Source: HGM04593 sp045644465 (GTDB lineage: Bacteria > Bacteroidota > Bacteroidia > Bacteroidales > Bacteroidaceae). From it: 6,149 nt of DNA. Within the stretch, counting starts at the first letter, position 1; each line of letters opens with the position of its first letter. Below are positions 1 through 5,861 of this stretch, one piece after another. A program made the translations under genes and the position numbers. The notes under the pieces are model-generated. The model saw only the letters and a list, made by a program, of their open reading frames with translations. It was not told the DNA's origin and did not search any database. Location: NCBI GenBank assembly GCA_045644465.1, contig JAZRGV010000046.1:1-6149 (forward strand). The letters run 5' to 3'.

Positions 1-99
1 CAAGAACTGAAGAAGTATATCCATTACTACAATAATGATAGGATAAAGCTGAGACTAAAAGGAAAGAGTCCGGTGCAATACCGAACTCTTTACCAATAA
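1..99 (+). CDS. IS3-family transposase (OrfB), C-terminal fragment
   Basis: Frame 1 is open from the first base and encodes 32 residues ending in TAA at 97-99. The visible segment reads YIHYYNNDRIKLRLKG followed by KSPVQYRTLYQ. This matches the conserved C-terminus of IS3-family OrfB integrases (pattern YIxYYNxxRIKxxLKGxSPVxYR), which lies just after the catalytic glutamate region of the rve domain. The enzyme catalyses copy-out/paste-in transposition through a circular intermediate. Only the extreme C-terminus is present, so the start, the DDE triad and the upstream OrfA partner cannot be seen. The fragment itself has no internal stop or frameshift. Assignment to the IS150 subgroup rests on the C-terminal motif plus the terminal repeat. 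Confidence 0.85.
   Translation, partial: QELKKYIHYYNNDRIKLRLKGKSPVQYRTLYQ
63..91. repeat. Imperfect inverted repeat in the last transposase codons
   Basis: The arms AAAGAGTCCGGT (63-74) and ACCGAACTCTTT (80-91) pair at 11 of 12 positions around a 5-nt loop, GCAAT. The hairpin lies inside the coding sequence for KSPVQYRTL, eight bases before the stop triplet's last base, and is followed by an AT-rich stretch (95-110) but no clean T-run. It could be a transcript-end or processing hairpin of the IS, or a by-product of a conserved protein motif; the sequence does not decide between these. Confidence 0.45.
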
Positions 100-113
100 A
101 TTTATTTATTAAT

Positions 114-139
114 CCGTCCAACTTTTTGGGGTCAGATCA
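114..139 (+). repeat. Right terminal inverted repeat of the IS element
   Basis: Read inward from the element's edge on the minus strand, the sequence is TGATCTGACCCCAAAAAGTT followed by GGACGG. This is the TG...GACCCC(A)nGTTGGAC arrangement typical of IS150-like ends. The matching left repeat is outside the window, so the exact repeat length and outer boundary (134 or 139) are inferred from the family pattern. Confidence 0.7.
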
Positions 140-140
140 A

Positions 141-158
141 TATCACTCGGCTTTTTTT
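141..158 (-). terminator. Apparent half of a rho-independent terminator, cut at the IS junction
   Basis: The plus strand reads ATCACTCGGC followed by seven Ts, the form of the 3' arm and T-run of an intrinsic terminator. No matching arm (GCCGAGTGAT) is found between this point and the window start. Read on the minus strand, as the operon transcript would see it, it is an A7 run followed by GCCGAGTGATAT, the 5' arm of a bidirectional terminator, running straight into the IS end. The likely explanation is that the IS inserted at or near the apex of the hairpin, leaving the other arm beyond its left end. This is inference, since only one arm is visible. Confidence 0.4.
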
Positions 159-177
159 ATGGTGTGTATGGTTCTTT

Positions 178-2394
178 TTATCTTCTTACAAAACGGAAGT
201 TCTTGAAATATACCTTCTGTTCTTCACCGCTCTTGTTGGTGATACGTAGCTTTGTAGCTGTCATACCGCCAAGCTCGTTACCTGTGTGTATTACAGGGTC
301 GTTATCGCTGTAGTGGAGTAGTGCAACCTCTCTCCATGCTCCGTTAACGAATAACTCAAGACGGAAGTGTTTTGCAACGCCTTCTACACCAAAGTTGAAG
401 TCCATACCCTGGAATGTGATTGGTGTCTCGCTCTCGAGCAAAAGCTCACCATCGGCTTGCCAGTTGATAACTTCGAGCGCAGGAGTGATGTTCACAACGT
501 CTCCGTTTAGTGTTACAGGTAAAAGAGCCAACTGCTTCACAGTTGATGACAACTTGAATGGGTTGTATTCGGCTGTTGTATTCAAGTCTGTACCCTTCTT
601 CTCGTTGTACTTCTCTGTTGCCATTGTAAAGAGCTTGTTCAATGTAGGCAACATAACCTTTGTACCCAACTTAGTACCAATCTGGTATGGGTGACGCATT
701 GCTTTGTTGTTCTCGAGGTCGAACATCTGCTTCTGCAATGAGCGTGCCTGCTGGTAAAGGTTCTCGAATGTTACAAAGTTGCTTGATGTCTGACTTGCAT
801 CAGATAACATTCTCATCAAACACACAGCACCACCATATGCGGCAAGGTTCTTTCCTTGTATAAGCCAAGGACGTAATTCGTGCAACAGTTGTGGGTTGCT
901 GTTGTCGTTGAGTAGGATGTCGCAAGCCAAACCAAGCTCATAGCATGCTGAGTTCAACATTCCCACTGAATAAAAATCGCCGGCGAGTGCCTTTTCTGCA
1001 ATATCTTTCAGTTCCTCTCCCTCTTCGCGACGGAAACCGTGTCCGTTAGGGCCAAGGTCTTTGTTGTACAATGCAAATACGCGTAGTGCCTCGTGGTTGC
1101 TTGGGAGAATATCCTGCAAACTCTTTTCCCAGTTGCTCTTGTAGTCGTAAGCTTCCATGTTCCAGCAGTAGTCGGCTATGCCGTACAGCGAAATCTTTGA
1201 TGTCTCGGCATACTCCATCGGGTTGCTCACAAAACCTGATACATCTGTTGCAATGTCAAGGCCGTTGCCATAGGCAGGTCCCATAAGAATGTGGTCGCGA
1301 ACGAAGTCGTTAACAGGGAAGTTCAACCATATATATCCCTTGCGCTCTATGCGCTCGTTAATCCACTCCATAGTGGGTTTGTCGATACATGCCACAACAG
1401 AATTACCGGTCCACATAACCTCGATGCCTTTATTAAGGTTGCTACCAAGTGTACGCAAGTAACCGCCCTGCTCGTTAGCCCAGCCTTTGTTGTATTCTGT
1501 TGGGCAAAGTATAAGAGGAGCAACATCTTTCTTCACCTGTACAAAGTTGTCGTCGATGTAGTTAAGCAATGCTGCTTGTTTGTCGGCTTTTGCACCCTCA
1601 CCCCAGATATCATCGAAGAACACTGCAAATGAACGTACACCAAGCTGGTACATTACCTCGAGCTTTGCCATAAGGTGGTCGCGGTCCTCGTCGTTCCATT
1701 TGATGTCAACACCAGGGTGTATAGCCCAATAGAAGTTTACACCGTTTTTCTTTGCCACTTCAACAAGCTCTGCTATGCGGTTAGCCTCTGCCTCGGGGTA
1801 TGGCTCGCGCCATTTGTCGCGGTGCCAGGGGTCGTCTTTTGGGCCATAGATATATACGTTCATCTTGTTGCGACCATAGAATTCGAGTTGGCTCTTGCGT
1901 GCTTCGTGGCTCCATGGTGTGCCGTAGAAACCCTCTACTGTTCCGCGGAAAGGAACGTCGGGCCAGTCTGTTATAGTACAAGCTTCGAGCTTACCCTCTT
2001 TCATCATACCAAGCAGTGTCTGCACGCCATAGAAAAGGCCGTTCTCGTCGTTTCCGGCAATTACAATCTCCTTGTCTGTAACCTTTAGGTAGTAACCTTC
2101 GGCCTTTGAAGGTATCTGCTTTTTGTATTTGTTTACCTGCTTGTCGCCACGAATACCTATTGTTACTTTGAAGTTTGCTTTATTCGCAATTTCGGGCGAT
2201 GCTGTTGCAAGTGCATCGTAGATGTGTCCGCTTAAGTTTTTCTTTGCGGCGCTGATGCTCCATTGTGCAGGAGCGTCAAAGATAGCGTTGGCTGTGTTTA
2301 CCTCTTGCGGTACAGGATTTACAAGGCTCACCTGTGCGCTCGCGCCCAAACCTGCAAAAAGCATCAAACCTAATGTTAAAATTTTCTTGTTCAT
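178..2394 (-). CDS. Secreted GH84 beta-N-acetylglucosaminidase (O-GlcNAcase/hyaluronidase family)
   Basis: This 738-residue protein removes beta-linked GlcNAc by a substrate-assisted (oxazoline) mechanism. Residues 1-20 are a type I signal peptide ending ASA-Q with no lipobox cysteine, so a periplasmic or secreted location is expected. Order of parts: N-terminal GH20-domain-2-like fold (about 21-146), catalytic NAGidase barrel (about 147-455) opening with the motif GTVEGFYGTPW, helical region (about 456-610) and a C-terminal beta domain (about 611-738). The catalytic aspartate pair is D261/D262 in FFDDIW. From memory of the B. thetaiotaomicron GH84 structure, the pocket residues G155, K186, Y301, T329, V333, W305, W356, N358, D363 and N391 are all kept, so it should be active. 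Length matches that enzyme (about 737). It is the last gene of a three-gene operon, starting 12 bp after the porin stop; the start is fixed by the signal peptide. Natural substrate is unknown. Confidence 0.95.
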   Translation of the reverse strand: MNKKILTLGLMLFAGLGASAQVSLVNPVPQEVNTANAIFDAPAQWSISAAKKNLSGHIYDALATASPEIANKANFKVTIGIRGDKQVNKYKKQIPSKAEGYYLKVTDKEIVIAGNDENGLFYGVQTLLGMMKEGKLEACTITDWPDVPFRGTVEGFYGTPWSHEARKSQLEFYGRNKMNVYIYGPKDDPWHRDKWREPYPEAEANRIAELVEVAKKNGVNFYWAIHPGVDIKWNDEDRDHLMAKLEVMYQLGVRSFAVFFDDIWGEGAKADKQAALLNYIDDNFVQVKKDVAPLILCPTEYNKGWANEQGGYLRTLGSNLNKGIEVMWTGNSVVACIDKPTMEWINERIERKGYIWLNFPVNDFVRDHILMGPAYGNGLDIATDVSGFVSNPMEYAETSKISLYGIADYCWNMEAYDYKSNWEKSLQDILPSNHEALRVFALYNKDLGPNGHGFRREEGEELKDIAEKALAGDFYSVGMLNSACYELGLACDILLNDNSNPQLLHELRPWLIQGKNLAAYGGAVCLMRMLSDASQTSSNFVTFENLYQQARSLQKQMFDLENNKAMRHPYQIGTKLGTKVMLPTLNKLFTMATEKYNEKKGTDLNTTAEYNPFKLSSTVKQLALLPVTLNGDVVNITPALEVINWQADGELLLESETPITFQGMDFNFGVEGVAKHFRLELFVNGAWREVALLHYSDNDPVIHTGNELGGMTATKLRITNKSGEEQKVYFKNFRFVRR

Positions 2395-2406
2395 GTCTTA
2401 TATAGT

Positions 2407-3705
2407 TTAGAAATTATATTTCAGCATTGCGCATATACGGTGGTTGGTCACAGCGTGTGGGTTGTACATCTTGTAGTCGCCATCGTGTTTGCCGTAGCCA
2501 ACTGTTGTGGGATTGTACTCTATACCTATCTGCATTGCATTGTGTGTGTAAAGAACACTTGGTGCAACACGCCACATATAGTCCATGTTCTTTTCGCCAC
2601 GCATGTATATCATGTTGTCAACTATTTCATTCATACAACCCAGGTTCTTTGTGTAGCCGGCAAAGCAACAGAATGTCAGATAACCTGTTTTCAATGGTTG
2701 TTTGTATGTTGCGTCAACCCATCCACCAATGCTGTTGAGGCTGCTGTATCTCCACTCACCGTTGTCGAGTTTCTTTGTAACGGCATAACCGCTTATCATA
2801 CTCAAGTGCGCAGCATTCTGTGCATATGTAACTCGTCCTTTAACGCCCCAATTACCCTTCTTGTATGAGGCAAAGAGTGTTGGGGTTATGCTTGTCATCA
2901 ACTTCTCATTGCATACGCTGCTCATAGTTGTTGTGCCGTTGCCGTCAGCTGCAGGTACTACGGCATCATATATCTGTCGTGGTTTTAATGTAAGTACATC
3001 CACGCCAAGTCCCATCATAAAGCCACCGCTCTTGATTATTCCCTGCAGATATATTTCGGGAACAATTGCATTGCGTGCGTAATCGAATGAGCCGGTTGAT
3101 GTGTAGTCGCCTTTTGCCGGGTCTTTAGGACCGTATGATGTGTATTGGAACTGATAAAGTGCTGTTGCTGTCAACTTCACGTTCTTTGTTTCATAGTCAT
3201 AACGCACCTGTGGTGAACGGCTGAAAGGAGTAAACGGAGCACCTGTCTCCAGTGAGAATACATCGGGCATCATATCACCCATAGCAGGGTGCCATGCCTG
3301 ACCTACAAGAACTTTGCTGTGTTCCCAATCCATCTTAGCGTATGCCTGACGTATGCGAAGCACTGTGTTACTTGTACTAAATCCTGCGAAGTCAGCCTCA
3401 ATCTTTGCCGAGGTCTTTGAGCCAAGGAAGTTCAATCCGGTGACGTTCAATCCCAAACGGGTAGTGATGCTCAACAACATGATGTTGTCCTGTGCATTCA
3501 GGTCTTCTCCTAAACCGTTGAGTTTTTCATCTTTAGGCATGTAGTAGAACTGCTCGCTGTTCGAAGTATAGCTCTCACGAGTATCGTAACATGCGTAATT
3601 TCTTACGAAACCATAGAACTTGAAACTTGGTTTCTCTTTTTCCTGTGCAAAAGCCCCAAGAGTAAATATGGCAAGGAGCGATGCGAATAATAGTGTTCTT
3701 TTCAT
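2407..3705 (-). CDS. Outer-membrane beta-barrel porin, DcaP-like
   Basis: The 432-residue protein has a signal peptide (1-20, cleavage AFA-Q) and ends in aromatic F after alternating strand residues (MLKYNF), the usual C-terminal signal of outer-membrane barrels. The mature chain opens with KFYGFVRNY, then has repeated amphipathic strands and conserved-looking blocks LRIRQAYAKMDW (116-127), VGQAWHP (134-140) and GAPFTPFSRSPQVRYD (155-170), which I associate with DcaP-like trimeric porins. In Proteobacteria, DcaP takes up dicarboxylates and similar anions; that role here is inferred and is supported by the anion symporter gene lying 16 bp upstream. An A-rich leader precedes the ATG without a Shine-Dalgarno sequence, as usual in Bacteroidetes. 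The chain has six cysteines after the signal peptide (including C346-C347), unusual for a porin. Barrel porin is confident; the DcaP subfamily is less so. Confidence 0.75.
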   Translation of the reverse strand: MKRTLLFASLLAIFTLGAFAQEKEKPSFKFYGFVRNYACYDTRESYTSNSEQFYYMPKDEKLNGLGEDLNAQDNIMLLSITTRLGLNVTGLNFLGSKTSAKIEADFAGFSTSNTVLRIRQAYAKMDWEHSKVLVGQAWHPAMGDMMPDVFSLETGAPFTPFSRSPQVRYDYETKNVKLTATALYQFQYTSYGPKDPAKGDYTSTGSFDYARNAIVPEIYLQGIIKSGGFMMGLGVDVLTLKPRQIYDAVVPAADGNGTTTMSSVCNEKLMTSITPTLFASYKKGNWGVKGRVTYAQNAAHLSMISGYAVTKKLDNGEWRYSSLNSIGGWVDATYKQPLKTGYLTFCCFAGYTKNLGCMNEIVDNMIYMRGEKNMDYMWRVAPSVLYTHNAMQIGIEYNPTTVGYGKHDGDYKMYNPHAVTNHRICAMLKYNF

Positions 3706-3721
3706 ATTTTATTTTGATTTA

Positions 3722-5194
3722 TTATCCAAAGATTCCTGTGCGTCCCACAGTTATAATCACTGCATATCCCAATGCAAGTGATATTACACCTATGATTATA
3801 CCGGTCTTGAACATCTGTGATGTTTTTATAAGTCCGGTAGAATATGCAATGGCATTAGGAGGTGTGCTGATAGGCAAAGACATTGCAAACGACGCTGCCA
3901 TGGCAACACCAATGAGTAGTGTGCCAACACCGCCGTATATCCCCAAAGAATCTTTCATACCAACTCCCACAGCAACCATTATGGGCACCATCAACGCGGT
4001 TGCAGCCGAGTTTGATATAAACTGTGATAGCAACCAACATATTAATCCTCCACCAATCATCACAACCATAGCCGGCCAGCTGTCGAACGGAATAGTCTCT
4101 ACAAGAGCCTTTGCAAGCCCGGTCTTTGACATACCCTCGCCAAGAGCAAATCCACCGGCAACCATCCACAGGCAAGCCCAATCGATATCCTTAAGGTCGC
4201 TCGATTTTATTATTCGTGTAATGGCAAAGACTCCAATAGGGAACAGTGCTACAATGTATGAATTTATGCCCGTCCACTTCTCGAACATCCACAAAAGGAT
4301 AGTAACGGCTAAAGTACCGTATATAACGTATGTTCTCCAACCTTTCTTGGCGCCGCCAATGATTGTAAGGTTTACCTTATTGGCAGTGAATGGAAACATA
4401 AAACGCAAAAGCACCCACGAAATAACAAGTATTGCCAGCATTATAGGAGTCATAACCATCATCCATTCTCCAAAATCCACTCCAAGGTTAAGTCCGTCAA
4501 CGTCGTTGATGTATTGCAATGCAATACCGTTGGGAGGTGTTCCTATAGGAGTTGCCAAGCCACCGATGTTTGCGCCTATTGGAATGGCAAGAGCCAAAGC
4601 CGCAGTTCCCTTTTCAGTGCTTGGCAGTTGACGTAGCACCGGTGCAAGAAAAGTAAGCATCATGGCTGCTGTGGCAGTGTTGCTCACGAACATCGAGAAT
4701 ATTGCCGTTACAAGCATGAAACCGAACAGCACCACCGATGGCTTTGAGCCGAACGGCTTGAGCATCGCACGCGCCATGCTTATGTCTATACCGCTTTTTG
4801 ATGCAACAAGAGCAAGGATAAAGCCACCCATGAACAGCATAACTGTGGGGTTGGCAAAAGTACCCATTATAACCTTGTAGCTTATAAGTTCGCTTTTGGC
4901 ATATCCCGAAACAAGGAACGATATTCCGCTGTCCGAGATAGTAAACAGCATTATGACTATAATAAGCAGGGATGTAGTCCACGCCGGCACAGCTTCTACA
5001 ATCCACATACAAGCCGCCCAGAAGAATATTGCAATTACACGTTGTTGAATATCTGTAAGACCTTCGATACCAAACGTTTCATTGGGTAGTATGGCTATTA
5101 TAAGAGCTATCAGAGATATTAATCCTACTTTGATATAACGGTTATAACGTTTGATGAAACGCCATATTTTGTCAAGGAAAGTTCTTTGTTCCAT
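3722..5194 (-). CDS. DASS/SLC13-family sodium:anion symporter (di-/tricarboxylate or sulfate type)
   Basis: This 490-residue inner-membrane protein has many hydrophobic spans after a short basic cytoplasmic N-terminus. It carries both inverted-repeat signatures of the divalent anion:Na+ symporter family. The first is SNTATAAMM (171-179) with ATPIGTPPN (214-222). The second is SNSAATALMVP (394-404) with SLPISTPPNAIA (439-450), which fits the PROSITE sodium:sulfate symporter signature. In the VcINDY structure such hairpin tips bind sodium and the carboxylates. Substrates in the family include succinate, malate, fumarate, citrate, tartrate and sulfate; sequence alone does not choose between them. 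The second tip reads SNS rather than SNT. Length is normal for the family. It is the first gene of the operon, followed after 16 bp by a porin. The ATG at 5192-5194 is chosen because it gives a normal N-terminus and faces the divergent promoter region. Confidence 0.9.
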   Translation of the reverse strand: MEQRTFLDKIWRFIKRYNRYIKVGLISLIALIIAILPNETFGIEGLTDIQQRVIAIFFWAACMWIVEAVPAWTTSLLIIVIMLFTISDSGISFLVSGYAKSELISYKVIMGTFANPTVMLFMGGFILALVASKSGIDISMARAMLKPFGSKPSVVLFGFMLVTAIFSMFVSNTATAAMMLTFLAPVLRQLPSTEKGTAALALAIPIGANIGGLATPIGTPPNGIALQYINDVDGLNLGVDFGEWMMVMTPIMLAILVISWVLLRFMFPFTANKVNLTIIGGAKKGWRTYVIYGTLAVTILLWMFEKWTGINSYIVALFPIGVFAITRIIKSSDLKDIDWACLWMVAGGFALGEGMSKTGLAKALVETIPFDSWPAMVVMIGGGLICWLLSQFISNSAATALMVPIMVAVGVGMKDSLGIYGGVGTLLIGVAMAASFAMSLPISTPPNAIAYSTGLIKTSQMFKTGIIIGVISLALGYAVIITVGRTGIFG

Positions 5195-5224
5195 AAGTTT
5201 ATCCCAATTTAGTAATTACAGGTG

Positions 5225-5255
5225 CTAAATTACTTTAAACTATCCAAACAATCAA
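5225..5255 (-). promoter_or_regulatory. Candidate promoter for the symporter-porin-GH84 operon
   Basis: On the minus strand TAATTTAG (5225-5232) differs at one position from the Bacteroidetes -7 box TAnnTTTG. TTGA (5252-5255), 19 bp further upstream, is a partial -33 element. A perfect TTTG (5245-5248) is present but sits too close. The predicted leader would be roughly 20-25 nt. The match is weak. Confidence 0.25.
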
Positions 5256-5347
5256 TAAAGCGTTTCTATTTTTTACTTTATACTGCATTTTAATTTTTTT
5301 TATGCTAAATAAAGTTATCGGGACATTACTTTTTTGCCGCTTTTTGT

Positions 5348-5355
5348 TATGTTCG
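5348..5355 (+). promoter_or_regulatory. Candidate -7 box for the thioredoxin gene
   Basis: TATGTTCG differs from TAnnTTTG at one position and would give a leader of about 30 nt to the ATG at 5394. No good TTTG lies at the expected distance; the nearest (5333-5336) leaves only 11 bp. Treat it as a guess. Confidence 0.2.
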
Positions 5356-5393
5356 TAGGCGAAAATCATTATTAATAGAAAAAGAAAAATATT

Positions 5394-5753
5394 ATGGCAA
5401 CAATACATTTGAAAAACGAAGAATTCATCAAAAGAGTAGCCGACTACAAATCGAATCCCATAGGCTTTGAATTTTTGGGCGATAAGCCGGCGTTAATCGA
5501 TTTTTATGCCGAGTGGTGCGGCCCTTGCAAGATGCTCGCTCCCGTGCTCGAAGAGGTTTCCGAAGAGTATGCCGGCAAGGTGGACATATACAAGATAAAT
5601 GTCGATGAAGAGGAAGAATTGGCATCGCTCTTCAGCATCCGTTCCATCCCCACACTGATTTTCATTGAAAAGAACGGAACAATGCACCGCTCACAAGGAG
5701 CAATTGGAAAACCACAACTCAAAGAGGCGATAGAGAGTATTCTATTAAGATAA
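5394..5753 (+). CDS. trxA: Thioredoxin
   Basis: This 119-residue cytoplasmic protein reduces disulfides in client proteins such as ribonucleotide reductase and peroxidases, and is recycled by thioredoxin reductase. The active site is WCGPC at residues 41-45 (C42 and C45) within DFYAEWCGPCKMLAP. The buried aspartate before it is D36, and the cis-proline loop is SIPT with P86. The C-terminal glycine turn appears at QGAIGK. It is about ten residues longer than E. coli TrxA, through an N-terminal extension of the kind common in Bacteroidales homologues. There is no signal peptide or membrane anchor, which argues against a periplasmic TlpA/ResA role. It stands alone, divergent from the transport operon and convergent with the surface-protein gene, with a strong terminator 55 bp downstream. 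The ATG at 5394 follows an A-rich leader and gives a complete fold. Confidence 0.95.
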   Translation: MATIHLKNEEFIKRVADYKSNPIGFEFLGDKPALIDFYAEWCGPCKMLAPVLEEVSEEYAGKVDIYKINVDEEEELASLFSIRSIPTLIFIEKNGTMHRSQGAIGKPQLKEAIESILLR

Positions 5754-5770
5754 TACGAGTGTAGAAATGT

Positions 5771-5790
5771 TAGTAATAACTTTATTACTA
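5771..5790. repeat. AT-rich perfect inverted repeat between thioredoxin and the terminator
   Basis: TAGTAATAA (5771-5779) and TTATTACTA (5782-5790) are perfect complements around a 2-nt centre. As RNA, an 8-bp stem with a 4-nt loop is more realistic. The G+C content is very low and no T-run follows, so it would be a poor terminator. It could be a protein-binding dyad or an mRNA 3' end element, or chance in AT-rich DNA. Confidence 0.4.
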
Positions 5791-5808
5791 GTGTTATCAA
5801 TTGTAAAT

Positions 5809-5849
5809 AAATTACGGTGGCTGAATTTTTTGTTTAGCCACCGTAATTT
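5809..5849. terminator. Strong bidirectional rho-independent terminator
   Basis: The arms AAATTACGGTGGCT (5809-5822) and AGCCACCGTAATTT (5836-5849) form a perfect 14-bp stem. A further three pairs (one G-T) reduce the loop to about seven bases, mostly T. On the plus strand it is followed by a T and then GTGTTATAATTTTATTTT, so the U-tract partly overlaps the stem. On the minus strand AATTTATTTACA follows. It sits between the stop codons of two convergent genes (thioredoxin at 5753, surface protein at 5862) and can serve both. Confidence 0.85.
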
Positions 5850-5861
5850 TGTGTTATAATT

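Larger units (their letters stand above)
1..139 (+). mobile_element. Right end of an IS3-family (IS150-like) insertion sequence, truncated by the window start
   Basis: The piece contains the end of an IS3-type transposase gene (stop at 97-99), a short AT-rich stretch, and then a terminal sequence with the GTCCAACTTTTTGGGGTCA core typical of IS150-like right ends. IS3-family ends finish in CA, so the boundary is either 134 (GGGGTCA) or 139 (GGGGTCAGATCA); I favour 139. The left end, first reading frame, frameshift site and DDE catalytic residues lie outside the window, so completeness cannot be judged. The element is transcribed towards the neighbouring minus-strand operon and ends about 40 bp from that operon's last stop codon. 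Confidence 0.85.
178..5194 (-). other. Probable three-gene operon: symporter, porin, GH84 hexosaminidase
   Basis: All three genes run on the minus strand with gaps of 16 bp (3706-3721) and 12 bp (2395-2406). Neither gap has room for a promoter plus leader or contains a hairpin terminator, so co-transcription from 5195-5393 is the simplest reading. The products cover outer membrane, inner membrane and periplasm. No regulator, SusC/SusD pair, kinase or deacetylase is in the window. Confidence 0.75.
5195..5393. promoter_or_regulatory. Divergent AT-rich intergenic region holding promoters for both flanking units
   Basis: These 199 bp separate the symporter start (minus strand) from the thioredoxin start (plus strand), so both promoters must lie here. 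The region is rich in T and A runs, especially 5266-5303. Matches to the Bacteroidetes consensus (TTTG about 20 bp before TAnnTTTG) are imperfect on both strands and are listed separately. A weak dyad is present: TTTTTGCC (5331-5338) can pair with GGCGAAAA (5358-5365), with one G-T wobble and a 19-nt loop. I see no riboswitch, small ORF or direct repeat operator. The bases just before the thioredoxin ATG are A-rich, as is typical where initiation does not use a Shine-Dalgarno site. Confidence 0.6.

Noticed and set aside
1291..2088. Two plus-strand open frames of 113 and 137 residues opposite the GH84 gene
   Set aside because: Both are antisense to the catalytic barrel codons; their V/C/L-rich content follows from the complement strand and there is no supporting leader or motif.
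2427..3082. Plus-strand open frames of 73-142 residues opposite the porin gene
   Set aside because: They overlap one another in different frames and are antisense to a gene with signal peptide and barrel signature; cysteine- and histidine-rich composition looks like shadow translation.
3681..4631. 316-residue open frame on the plus strand opposite the symporter gene
   Set aside because: It lies wholly antisense to a well-supported DASS gene, is rich in P, I and T as expected from the complement of hydrophobic codons, and shows no recognisable domain.
178..5194. Classical polysaccharide utilisation locus
   Set aside because: No SusC, SusD, hybrid two-component or ECF sigma/anti-sigma gene is present in the window, so a PUL label is not supported.
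5195..5393. Riboswitch or small RNA in the divergent intergenic region
   Set aside because: Only a weak 8-bp dyad with a wobble pair is visible and no conserved aptamer pattern; T and A runs explain most apparent structure.
5428..5800. Minus-strand open frames opposite thioredoxin
   Set aside because: Three overlapping frames with no domain, opposite a complete and unmistakable thioredoxin.
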